From Mucidula mucida (taxonomy: Eukaryota; Basidiomycota; Agaricomycetes; Agaricales; Physalacriaceae), in NCBI GenBank assembly GCA_015501055.1, contig JADNYV010001016.1, forward strand, positions 1 through 10,726: a DNA stretch of 10,726 nt, read 5' to 3'. This document shows, in pieces, positions 1-7,513 of the stretch. Positions within the stretch are counted from its first letter, which is position 1; the number at the start of each line of letters is the position of its first letter. A program made the position numbers and the translations under genes. Under the pieces are notes generated by a model, which ran no database searches, was not told where the DNA came from, and saw nothing but the letters and a program-made list of their open reading frames with translations.

Positions 1-351
1 CAACAACACATCTATGCCCATGAGTTAGACATTATGGACGACTATGCTGAAGATTGGTTAAGAGACATCTCTCCCGGTAATCCCCCCGATCAATTTGCTT
101 TACTTCCATCGACGCACGATTGGCCAGTGCCCTCTGACTACACAGCCCACCTATCTGCCAATCCTCGTCTCGCGCACTTCATTATCTGTCCCTCTGAAAT
201 CACAAAGATTTGAAGCGCAAAGCGTCATCTGATTCCGCGGATCCTCCTCCAAACACGGAAGCTCGAAAGGACCTCCCTATCATCGTGAAGAACTTTGGTG
301 AGGTGAGGATCCTACAGATTGGAGACAAATATCGCTCCAAAGGGCCGCAGC

Positions 352-401
352 GTAAGCGATCCTTTGTTTGTTTGTCTTCAACATATTCACCACTTCCGTA
401 G
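352..401 (+). other. Intron (50 bp)
   Basis: GTAAGC at 352 and CCGTAG ending at 401 bound a 50-bp stretch. Removing it joins a coding-like frame-3 segment (ending ...SKGPQ) to a coding-like frame-2 segment (IAIDLHGPSTRTIRYPS). The size and borders are typical of basidiomycete introns. Confidence 0.55.
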
Positions 402-875
402 GTATTGCGATCGACCTTCACGGGCCTTCCACACGAACAATCAGATATCCATCGTAGTTGACCAGACCAGGATGCTTGTGCGCGCTTTCAGAGCTGAAAA
501 CACATTTGGGTGGGGCTTTTATTGCTCTCTCCAGTCGTCTGAGGACATGCAGGCTACTCTTGTCACTGTTAGCTTCATCGACCTTCACCCAAAATACACC
601 GACAGCTTCAAGCACCTTCGGGAATTCCTTTGTGGTGATTGGATCAGCGAGCATCCCACCTTCGGTTTTCATTCCCGCGCCTTCGTATTATCCTTTGTTT
701 TTGACGACCTCGATCCCAGCCTCCAAACTTTTGAAAGTTTCGAAAGAGTGTCGAAGGCGTATTTTGACTGGTGTGGAGCAGGCGGTCGATAGTACCGACG
801 GTGCCAGGGATGGAAGACCTTGGAGAGGTCATTGTAGGGTGCAAAAGTAGTAGTGAGGCGTTGCGACGACTTCTG

Positions 876-927
876 GTGCGTTGACTCGTTCTTTTCAGCT
901 AAGCTTCCTGTTCTCAACCACATATAG
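876..927 (+). other. Intron (52 bp)
   Basis: GTGCGT at 876 and ATATAG ending at 927. There are possible branch sites (TTGACTC, GCTAAG) inside. Splicing joins EALRRLL to HYISEHRSMVDVN in phase 0, and both flanks look coding. Confidence 0.55.
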
Positions 928-1823
928 CACTACATCTCTGAACACCGCTCGATGGTTGATGTTAACAACAGCGAAACTGTTATCATGGTCGAGGGCTATG
1001 ACTTGGCGGCAAGGATCGGGCACAGCTCTGACATCACCGCTCGCGCCTCTCCGTCCACGTTTCTCTAGAAGAACTTACACGGTGTTTCAAGACCCATTTT
1101 ACAACGTTATTGAGACCACAGTCGACCCTGTGACACGGACTCCCGTCGTACAAAGACTCATCCTTCAAGGCATGTCGCCTGCGTTTATGGAGAATCTCTG
1201 CCTCTCCTCTCCGGTCACAGACCTCAGTCATCTGTCTGGTGTTTGCGGCCTCACACTAGCGCAGACGGCTGCCCACATCGCATTCTGGTACAACATCGAT
1301 GATACACTTGATCCTCGCGTTCAGCGCGTATGTCGATTCTCGAAAAGACTTGTCCGACTTACACTTACATGTCCTCCCTATCGAAAACGGCGTTGGTGTA
1401 CCATTTTCCTCGAAAATATCTCAAAACCTACTTTACCGCATTTGCAAAGATCAAGTCCTTCAGAAACGGCGGTACGAAAGGCAATGGCGCCTTGAGCCAT
1501 GCGTCGCCTACCATGCCACGCGGTGTCTTTGAGTCTGTATGCACGTTATACGGGCAAGGCAGCTTATTTTGGGCGAACGATGTCGCCTCAGATCTTTTAC
1601 ACGACGAACTGAGGTGTCCTCGGAGAGGGCTTGTGCCTTCGTTTCAGCTATCGTCGTACACCCATGCATATTACCGCCGAACTCTTCGACCCGAGAGGTC
1701 AGAGAGATCACGCCGGTTCACATGGCCCAGGTTCTCTTCGAGGAAGGCTTGCTGACTTGGCGTCAGGATCAGACTAAAAACAAGCGTCGCTACCGATTTT
1801 GTAACGCTGCCGTCAAAGCAAAG

Positions 1824-1878
1824 GTAAGGTTTCATGGAGTACTAAACCGAGTATCAATCGCTAACACGTTGTGATTAG
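1824..1878 (+). other. Intron (55 bp)
   Basis: GTAAGG at 1824, a branch-like CTAAC at 1861-1865, and ATTAG ending at 1878. The phase-0 junction AAVKAK|FIRTIVERS opens a continuous frame to 2796. This is the clearest intron in the window. Confidence 0.75.
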
Positions 1879-2796
1879 TTCATCAGGACAATCGTCGAGC
1901 GGAGCGCTCTGAAGATACGACAAGTGCCAGCTACGTTTAGAGAGCCTGCTGTTACGTGGATCAAAGACGTGCTATCGGCTCATCTTTTGAAACGTCCGTT
2001 TATGTCTGTGGTTTACCTGACAGAGAATGTCGGACAGACAGCCGTCAATATCATCACAGAGGTCTCCCTCCCTACTGAGGGCGATCTTCGTGGCCATTCA
2101 TTCATGGAGGTCATGACACAGCGGGGCAAGAGGATCGACACCGTCATGCTGATTCTCAATGCTGACTCGGAGAAAAAGCGCGCAGCGATGCACTTTTGGG
2201 AATTCAAGAATATTCCGATTGCAGACCTCTACGAGGCCACATACTGCCGCTCTCTCCCTAGGTGCGGCAAGCAGCTGGCCTACAGCGCCTACCCGATCCT
2301 TGAAAAGTTCATGAAATGTCTAGACGCCTTTCCGGCGTCTGAATGGGACGCCTCGGGCTACTCCAACAATCCCAATGATTGGCCGGCACTCCCGAAGCCG
2401 CCTCTCGCCTCTTGGAAGCCAACAAAGCTGAAGGAACTCTTCTACTGGGGTTATGATGACTCCAACAAAACGGGCTCAGCCCGGCGAGTCAAATACAGCA
2501 TTTATAGGACTATGCGGGAGTCTAACAAACAGGTCTGGCGGTACGGCCTGGAAGCCGCAAGAGATGGTCCTCCGTCGAATAATGAGCTTCCTCCCACGCA
2601 TAACACGAAGGATTTCCCGGATGTTGGCGGCTTGAGAGATCCCCGTATTCAGGCTCTTCCCGCATCAGCAAGAGTCAACGACCACATCCGACTTGGGATT
2701 GTGATTGTCGTGGCAGGGCGATTTGTTATTACGAAAGAAGTAGGTAAAGCGCGTACTAAACGAGAATTCCGCGCCACGGATCCCGTCGAGTCATGA
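1879..2796 (+). CDS. Intact last exon with PD-(D/E)XK nuclease-like signature
   Basis: This is an uninterrupted 306-codon exon following a canonical intron. It joins in phase 0 to the frame-3 segment ending AAVKAK at 1823. It contains, in order, a D in GKRIDTVML (codon 2137-2139), a hydrophobic strand, HFWEFKN (E at 2200-2202, K at 2206-2208), and a glutamine in GKQLAYSAY (2272-2274). A D, an ExK on a beta-strand about 20 residues later, then a Q in a following helix, is the layout of PD-(D/E)XK nucleases. That superfamily is so divergent that the motif alone is suggestive, not proof. The C-terminal third is rich in W, P and R and has no motif I recognise. The exon ends at TGA 2794-2796. As one exon of a broken gene it is unlikely to be expressed alone, although a late start (codon for V at 1924 or M at 2002) cannot be excluded. 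Confidence 0.5.
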   Translation, partial: FIRTIVERSALKIRQVPATFREPAVTWIKDVLSAHLLKRPFMSVVYLTENVGQTAVNIITEVSLPTEGDLRGHSFMEVMTQRGKRIDTVMLILNADSEKKRAAMHFWEFKNIPIADLYEATYCRSLPRCGKQLAYSAYPILEKFMKCLDAFPASEWDASGYSNNPNDWPALPKPPLASWKPTKLKELFYWGYDDSNKTGSARRVKYSIYRTMRESNKQVWRYGLEAARDGPPSNNELPPTHNTKDFPDVGGLRDPRIQALPASARVNDHIRLGIVIVVAGRFVITKEVGKARTKREFRATDPVES

Positions 2797-3047
2797 CACT
2801 ATTGTATATACTTCATGTCGACTGCTATACATGTATACTAGCTTGCGTATCTACTGGGCTACTACCTGTAATACCCTCTTTATTTCCAAAGGTTCCAGCA
2901 TGACCGTTCACCACATTACGCAACTCTTGTCGCATTCAGTCTCTCTCTTCCTCCCACCACCATCTCACCTCGCTAAGTCACTTCTGTTCTTTAGCCTCCC
3001 GCCCGCGGCATCGTATCCGACTCGCTCTGGTCAGTCATTTGCCTTTG
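2797..3047. other. Non-coding spacer
   Basis: This holds the 3' flank of the left gene, including a 12-bp palindrome TATACATGTATA near 2824-2835. A C/T-rich tract (about 2935-3000) follows and could be the promoter or leader of the small ORF at 3048. I see no convincing gene; the 79-codon ORF here has low-complexity pyrimidine-driven composition. Confidence 0.4.
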
Positions 3048-3179
3048 ATGGTCGACAACGCGCTTGTTGACGCATTTCGCAGCGCTTGGCTTTCCCGTGG
3101 GCCGTGGACGCGCGCTCCCGACTTCAGTGTCGTTGACGGGCTTCTCCACCTTTTAGCTCTCCTCTTCTACAACGGGTAG
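3048..3179 (+). CDS. Small unassigned ORF, possible first exon
   Basis: ATG at 3048 opens 43 codons (MVDNALVDAFRSAWLSRG...) that read like protein and end in TAG at 3177-3179. The upstream DNA is pyrimidine-rich, as in many fungal 5' leaders. A GT at 3176 and a TTTTAG ending at 3252 could make a 75-bp intron. However, phase-2 joining reaches TAA after only a few codons, so either the gene is broken or the exon model is wrong. A continuation in another phase (A-C-T-V-S... to 3381) is open for about 43 codons. There is no recognised family. It could be noise. Confidence 0.2.
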   Translation: MVDNALVDAFRSAWLSRGPWTRAPDFSVVDGLLHLLALLFYNG

Positions 3180-3750
3180 TGATACTAGAAAGGTTACAAT
3201 GGTGTGTTGACGTCGTCTTGCCGAATACCACATTTACATGTCCGTATTTTAGGCGTGCACAGTAAGCGCACCGTACATATTGCCTATGCGAATGATGAGT
3301 AGATTTTTACTTGACGTGGCCCCCGGCGCTCGCAGCTGCCGTTTACACCTGGAAGTCTCGAATGACCTTCTTGGGTGTTAGTTATCAGTTTGCGTGCGAC
3401 AGGGATCTTGAGGACAGGCAGGATCCGATGGCGAATGTTTAAACATACCTTTTTTTTTGTTCTTTGTTATATTATCAAAATTGCTACAAAGAATTTTGTT
3501 GAGAGACCGACGCATGTGGCGATGCACCATCCTCGTCGATGTCGACAGCGCCATTCCATGTCCATTGGCCAATTTGCAGCATTTAATCATCTAAAGAGCT
3601 ATCTGGGTATGAAGTCCTCCCTCGGTGTACACGGAGCTACAAAGAGCGGCAGGGAGGAGATGATTGAAGGCGCAGGGCTTACCATTTACTGCCGTTACCA
3701 CAGCGAAGATGATGCTTGGAGGCGTCAAAAGTCATGTAGCCGTCGAGACC
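3180..3750. other. No supported gene
   Basis: Long ORFs exist on both strands (3375-3785 plus, 3590-3378 minus), but they have basic, cysteine-rich, low-complexity composition and no motif. A T9 run lies at about 3451-3459. Nothing here reads as an RNA gene or a repeat. Confidence 0.3.
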
Positions 3751-4094
3751 TCAAAAACCGGTGTTGTCAGGCCATTTGTTGTTGACGCGTTCATTGGCGA
3801 CTAAGCGTGCTGATACATTGGCATCAAGAGAAACGCGGTCCTTGGCAGATGCAGAGTAAAAATACCTTGGAGGTGTCGGCACACGGTCCTGCGTCGATAT
3901 TCGCTCCGTGAGGAGGCGATACTGTAAATCAAGACCATCAATCTCTACTCGCAGCCTCGCCATGGTCATCGCGAACTTGGAGGTAGTTTTAATAGTGGTG
4001 GTTGAGTCGATCACTAGTTCTGTAAATGACTGACACTTACCATTGACGCAGGCGCTGCTTTCAAAGGCGTTTGAAGCGCTTCTTCCTTCATCAT
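3751..4094 (-). CDS. Possible two-exon minus-strand gene, unknown function
   Basis: On the minus strand, ATG at 4094 (MMKEEALQTPLKAAPASM) runs 18 codons to 4041. GTAAGT at 4040 and CCAAG ending at 3976 bound a 65-bp intron. The phase-0 join gives FAMTMARLRVEIDGLDLQ... and stays open for 75 codons to TGA at 3753-3751, about 92 residues in total. The product has no signal peptide, membrane segment or motif that I recognise. An alternative is an unspliced 140-codon ORF from 4173 in the downstream exon's frame, so the ORF alone does not prove splicing. The C-terminal part (RLRVEIDGLDLQYRLLTE) is the most protein-like. Support is moderate to low. Confidence 0.3.
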
Positions 4095-4264
4095 TGTGAC
4101 TCTGACATGGCTGGATTCCAATCCTTTCGACTAGACCTAACAAATTAGGCGCTAGGAGCGGCTGTGAGAACAATACAAGATACGCTGCGTCACCTCCTTA
4201 CCCTCTAATTTTACTCATCTGTTGCCCGTAGGCCACACGACGTGAACAGGCTATGACATCGACG
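4095..4264 (+). other. Short intergenic region / possible 5' end of next gene
   Basis: A tract with CTCCTTACCCTCTAATTTTA and ATG at 4253 followed by GTAAGT at 4265 could be the first exon (M-T-S-T) of the gene starting downstream. The phase does not fit: joining at 4264/4325 gives TAA at once. The true start of that gene is therefore unresolved. Confidence 0.25.
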
Positions 4265-4324
4265 GTAAGTAGTCTTGTTATTGTGTTTGTGTCCAAATCT
4301 CCTCATATCTCACAAGTGTTCTAG
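4265..4324 (+). other. Probable intron (60 bp)
   Basis: GTAAGT at 4265 and TTCTAG ending at 4324 bound a 60-bp T-rich stretch upstream of a long open exon. The donor is a perfect fungal consensus. The phase with the upstream ATG is not consistent, so the gene may be broken or use another upstream exon. Confidence 0.4.
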
Positions 4325-4721
4325 TAACGTCGCGCATTCCCGTCTGTTACGCAATATTCATCAAGTCTCAAGGGATCATTTGGCGTCGTGCCGGTGAAAA
4401 CCATTTTGGCTTCGCGCCGGATGGTTCCAACATTGTCTTTGCGACCTCAGTCTACGCCACTATACAAGAATGCCTTACGGATACCGCTGGTTTTATCACG
4501 GCTGGCGGTCTCGTTAGTAAATCCATAGTGGTGAGTATTTTATCGCCATCCTCCAACCCCCCTTCACGTTCAACTTGCTTTTCAGACCGTCCTCCATTTT
4601 CTGGGGTAGCCTTACGCCGCCTCAACATATGCCTCCAGGTTGATGTATCATCAAAACATCACAACTATTTGCTCTCCTTTGTGCAACACCAACGAAGCCT
4701 CTGTGGCTCTAATCAATCTCT
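4325..4721 (+). pseudogene. Broken spliced gene, unknown family
   Basis: The exon at 4325-4530 is open in one frame (codons from 4327: TSRIPVCYAIFIKSQG..., later GENHFGFAPDGSNIVFATSV). It ends at GTGAGT (4531), and an intron 4531-4585 ends TTTTCAG. The phase-0 continuation at 4586 reads TVLHFLG, a stop TAG at 4607-4609, then PYAASTYASRLMYHQNITT and CSPLCNTNEASVALINLW to 4721. A single TAG where W (TGG) would fit breaks an otherwise continuous frame, so I call it a pseudogene. The second exon has N-glycosylation-like NIT and two nearby cysteines, which would suit a secreted or surface protein, but I do not recognise the family. The duplication at 4692-4861 affects its 3' end. Confidence 0.4.
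4531..4585 (+). other. Intron (55 bp)
   Basis: GTGAGT at 4531 and TTTTCAG ending at 4585. Splicing keeps phase 0 between two coding-like exons. Confidence 0.5.
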
Positions 4722-4861
4722 GGTGAGTATTCCTTTTATGAAGTGATAACATCCACAATTGAATTTACCTTTATAGACAAAGCCCCTGCGGCTCTGATTA
4801 ATCTCTGGTGAGTATTCCTTTTATGAAATGATAACATCCACCATTGAATTCACATTCACAG
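4692..4861 (+). repeat. 85-bp tandem duplication of exon end plus intron
   Basis: Copy 1 is 4692-4776 and copy 2 is 4777-4861. A hand alignment gives 11 mismatches in 85 positions and no gaps. Each copy has 31 bp of exon end (encoding ...ALINLW in one frame) followed by a 54-bp intron: GTGAGTATTCC donor at 4723 and 4808 by alignment (or one base earlier), and acceptor ATAG ending 4776 / ACAG ending 4861. The unit therefore duplicates a whole donor-intron-acceptor module. Because the 31-bp exon part is not a multiple of three, keeping the extra exon would shift the frame. Confidence 0.85.
4722..4776 (+). other. Intron in first copy of the 85-bp unit
   Basis: GTGAGT just after ...AATCTCTG, and TTTATAG ending at 4776. 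The second copy (about 4807-4861) is its near-identical twin ending CACAG. Confidence 0.45.
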
Positions 4862-5926
4862 ACTGTTTCTTTTTGCTGATACAGTTGCTTTCAGGCAGCT
4901 TAAGAACTTTGAATTGTGGGTAGGACATGGTTGTTCTCGACACTGGGCAATTTGACGGCTTCAGAGCGTTGGGATAACCCTTTCTTGACTGTGGCATCGT
5001 ATCATTAGCTGATTCCAGGGAAGCCTTGGCTGCTTCGCGCTTTGGTGACTCTGTCTTTTGATTTGCAAGTGTCCTACTTCCAGGCCTGTCAATGAACTGG
5101 TCATCTAGATCAATCTCAGCAGCAAAAGCACCCCCGGAGCTCAAGTGTGTACACCCACAGATAGATGTTTTAATGCCCTCGTGAACTTCTTCATTGCCCA
5201 GCCCGTCAGATCGACATCAACTATTGGTGGAACATGACTGGTGCGGCGGTGCAAGATGACATGCAAGAACCAAATCAACACAATGACCCAAAGCTTTAGA
5301 TATTAATGGTGCACTGTAGGTGTTACCAAAGCCCTTGTTTATTCAAGGTATGCTGTTCAAGTTGGCGCTCTGTTTCCTTGTATTGATCATTCATAGTTAC
5401 AAGACTTGGCACTACTCACTCCAGGACATATACTTGGCTAACTATGGCTTACTTGGCCTCAAATTTACCATTGTCTCTGGTGCACTTAACCACCCATTGC
5501 TAGACGGTCCTCCCTGCGCATGGGTGACAATGCCACCACTTCTTGGAAAGAATCAACCCATATGGCACACAAAGCATACAATTATGGATCAATCATTGAA
5601 ATTGAAGTGTACCCTTACAATCTTACCAAGCAATTGAGTGATCTCGTAGTAGATTGGACGACTGTCTAGTGAGGTAAGCAAGTTACATGATTTGGCTTTC
5701 ATCCTGCTCAGGCTAGGGGTGTAGATGACTATTATGCTCTGTGTGCCACGAACCCCTTCAATAATACATCCTTGCAACTACAAGCTTTATGGTGGGCCAC
5801 TTATTGCACATGTGGAATACCCAGCAATTCCAGGTTCTTCTGTAATGAGCGCCCCCAAAGTCACCTTGATACTGCACGATCCGTCTGCAATGGGAAGAGT
5901 TATAGTGATCCCACAGTACATGTTTT
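4862..5926. other. Decayed sequence with coding-like patches, no recognised gene
   Basis: Several short open patches read like protein but do not join cleanly. On the minus strand, 5144-4821 is a 107-codon ORF (SSGGAFAAEIDLDDQFID...), and an adjacent minus patch at about 5300-5145 has a hydrophobic run (LWVIVLIWFLHVIL) then DVDLTGWAMKKFTRALKH. On the plus strand, about 5495-5660 includes MGDNATTSWKESTHMAHKAY and ends TAG. A second plus patch at about 5720-5926 reads GVDDYYALCATNPFNNTS, then a cysteine-rich stretch with CTCGIPSNSRFFCNERPQS, and is cut at the solo LTR. A GTAAGC...CTCAG pair near 5674-5712 could be a very short intron between the plus patches. I cannot assign a family; an old transposon or a dead host gene both fit. 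Confidence 0.35.
5922..5926 (+). repeat. Target-site duplication GTTTT (left copy)
   Basis: Identical to 6173-6177 on the other side of the solo LTR. Five base pairs is the usual LTR-retrotransposon duplication length. Confidence 0.75.
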
Positions 5927-6172
5927 TGTTGTAAGAATACACACGGTAAGCACTGTCACTGAGGTGCGCAGACAGTCTCGCTTGCTGAGCAGATGGAACG
6001 AGTTGCTCTAAAGCAACCGAGTGAAGTATTACTGCTACAATACATGCCTTATATACTGTAGACTACAATACTAGAAGATTCTACTACTGACTCATAAGTA
6101 GTCAGTCTCGGGCAGGCTGGGCTAAGGATGACTAAGAGCACGAGCTACGGAATGTGCTCAAATATTCTAACA
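5927..6172 (-). mobile_element. Solo LTR, copia-like, with 5-bp target duplication
   Basis: The 246-bp segment begins TGTTGTAAGAATA and ends TATTCTAACA, so it has TG...CA ends and partly matching inverted termini (minus-strand start TGTTAGAATATTTGAG). The 5 bp on each side are identical: GTTTT at 5922-5926 and at 6173-6177. On the minus strand a TATA box (TATATAAGG, plus-strand 6047-6055) sits mid-LTR, which sets the orientation. Two short hairpins are visible: stem 6002-6007/6012-6017, and stem 6086-6092/6100-6106. There is no internal domain, so LTR-LTR recombination has probably removed it. The start TGTTAGAATA is typical of Ty1/copia LTRs in mushrooms as I recall them, so the superfamily is an inference. 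Confidence 0.8.
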
Positions 6173-6177
6173 GTTTT
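6173..6177 (+). repeat. Target-site duplication GTTTT (right copy)
   Basis: Matches 5922-5926. Removing the LTR and one copy rejoins the interrupted sequence ...CAGTACAT GTTTT TGCAGTC.... Confidence 0.75.
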
Positions 6178-6506
6178 TGCAGTCAACAAACTGCTGACCT
6201 GTACGCACCTAGTCCAAAATAAACTTGTATGACCTGAGGAGCTCTTGATGTTATGAATCGCCATATTTTCACAGGGGGGCTTGTCTTATCAACCAACGGG
6301 CTGTTTCATCATCTGTTTCGTCACTGATCATACTCCTTTTCATTACCAAAGCCGTACTCATGTCGGACACACACCCAACACATGGATAACATCATACATG
6401 CCGATACCTCATGGACTCCCTATTGTATACACACCACTGACACTCGTAGCACACATGGTTGTTTCAGTATTATTACTTACATGCAGTTACCACTCGTATT
6501 TAATGG
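6178..6506. other. Right flank of the solo LTR, no supported gene
   Basis: This continues the sequence interrupted by the solo LTR. A 107-codon plus ORF at 6281-6604 is rich in H, T, Y and S and has no motif; it also runs into the probable gypsy LTR, so I do not call it a gene. Confidence 0.3.
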
Positions 6507-6604
6507 TATCACGGACTAGTAGCATACAACACTGGGTCAAGGGCGTGGAGTTATCCCTAGCGAAAACATGTATGGACAAGGAGTCCCAAACACAGGCTTA
6601 CTAG

Positions 6605-6612
6605 TATATAAG
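6605..6612 (+). promoter_or_regulatory. TATA box of the gypsy LTR
   Basis: TATATAAG lies about 1.85 kb upstream of gag in this copy, but only about 0.75 kb upstream once the CACTA insertion is discounted. The insertion lies between this promoter and gag, so the 1.1-kb element would have to be transcribed through or spliced out. Confidence 0.5.
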
Positions 6613-6740
6613 CAGTAGTGTAGTATCATTGTACTTTAGTTCTGATCTCGTTTATACACCTGGCCTAGCCTAGTCTTACGAACACAAACACTTTCTTCGT
6701 TAGTTCTCGCTGTGGTACCTGGTTTAGTCTTGTGGCTATA

Positions 6741-7060
6741 CACTGGGCGAAGGCCTTGGAGTTTTTGGTGAAAACCCCGGTTAAAGAACCTCAAGAGTTT
6801 TAACGATTTTTTTAGGTTAAAACGATTTTAAAACTATTTTAACATTCTTTGAAGTATTTTGACCAAAGATTTGAGTGAAATTTGTCTTAAAAATACTAGT
6901 AAGAACACCAAAAGCCAAATTAGGAAATTTTAGAGTAGTTTTAAGGTTAAAATTAAAATTATCAGAAGTTATATTTTAACGAGTTTAATATGGTTTTCAG
7001 CGAAAAAGTCACAAAGAAATCAGAAAGAATATAGTTAAAACTTTGAGAACATAGTCAGGA
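6741..7060 (+). repeat. Left terminal inverted repeat (320 bp)
   Basis: It aligns along its whole length with the reverse complement of 7514-7838. By hand I count roughly 17 mismatches and one 6-bp gap (near 6955, where the right arm has an extra GGTTAA), about 94% identity. It is AT-rich with repeated GTTTTAA/TTAAAAC motifs after a GC-richer outer 50 bp. Confidence 0.85.
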
Positions 7061-7240
7061 CGGTACTTCTTGCGTTGATCTTGCATTGACTGCAGTACTC
7101 CTTGCGTTGACGGGGTTGACCTCGCATTGATGGCGGTACTCCTTGCGTTGACAGTGTTGATCCCACATTGACTGCAGTACTCCTTGCCTGGGCCTTGTGT
7201 TGAGTATAGTAACCTTGCACTGATGACAGTACTTCTTGTA
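7061..7240 (+). repeat. Degenerate tandem repeats inside the CACTA-like element
   Basis: Units begin CRGTACTYCTTGCGTTGA at 7061, 7093, 7134, 7174 and 7227, with spacings of 32, 41, 40 and 53 bp. Each contains GTTGA and GCATTGA sub-motifs. They lie just inside the left TIR and have no counterpart beside the right one. Subterminal repeats of this kind are often transposase-binding sites in CACTA elements; that role is inferred. Confidence 0.7.
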
Positions 7241-7513
7241 TTATTGTGCTTTTGGTTTTGACGTTTTCACCTTACTTTTCACTCTATTTTTTAGTGCTAT
7301 TTTCATCAAAAACTCTTGAAACACTTTTCAAGAAATTTCACCTTAGGATGGCGAAAATTCTCTAAAGATCTCTTAGTTTTGCATTTTACAATTCTTTACA
7401 CAATTTTCATCTTTTTTTTCAGTCAAAATCCTCTAAACCTCTTTTCTAACATTCTCATCAAAAATTCCCTTATAAATATTTATTAATACTCTCTAAATAT
7501 ATCATAAAATCTC

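Larger units (their letters stand above)
1..2796 (+). pseudogene. Decayed multi-exon fungal gene, PD-(D/E)XK-like C-terminus
   Basis: Coding-like sequence runs across this stretch but changes frame repeatedly. The segments are: frame 1 from the window edge to a TGA at 211-213; frame 3 to 351; intron 352-401; frame 2 to about 455; frame 1 to about 785; frame 3 to 875; intron 876-927; frame 1 to TAG 1066; frame 2 to about 1327; frame 1 to about 1535; frame 3 to 1823; intron 1824-1878; frame 1 to the stop at 2796. Each change is explained by a one-base indel, usually a missing base, for example one T short at 207-210. The two splice junctions at 875/928 and 1823/1879 are phase 0 and keep a sensible frame. 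The 5' end is outside the window. No P-loop (GxxxxGKT) was found, so I do not assign it to the Crinkler or NTPase-nuclease families, although the RGVFES stretch near 1520 followed by MHVIRA in another frame loosely recalls them. It is either a pseudogene or a live gene with sequencing errors. Homology search of the joined segments would decide the family. Confidence 0.6.

Noticed and set aside
458..850. 130-codon plus ORF over the left gene
   Set aside because: It is a shadow of the better frame (SIVVDQTRMLVRAF and following); leucine/serine-rich composition and no motif.
669..923. Minus-strand ORFs opposite the left gene
   Set aside because: The plus-strand reading has matching introns and a nuclease-like motif; the minus ORFs have neither.
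1..2796. Assignment of the left gene to the Crinkler (CRN) effector family
   Set aside because: Only a weak RGVFES...H resemblance. No ubiquitin-like header or P-loop is visible, so the family name is not supported.
3375..3785. 136-codon plus ORF
   Set aside because: Runs through a poly-T tract and a likely non-coding region; basic and cysteine-rich with no motif.
6281..6604. 107-codon plus ORF
   Set aside because: Biased H/T/Y composition, and it extends into the probable LTR promoter region.
7035..7220. 61-codon minus ORF with repeated peptide
   Set aside because: It is the translation of the tandem repeats inside the CACTA-like element and not a gene.
7061..7240. CRISPR-like array
   Set aside because: The repeats are degenerate, spacings irregular, and the context is a eukaryotic transposon.
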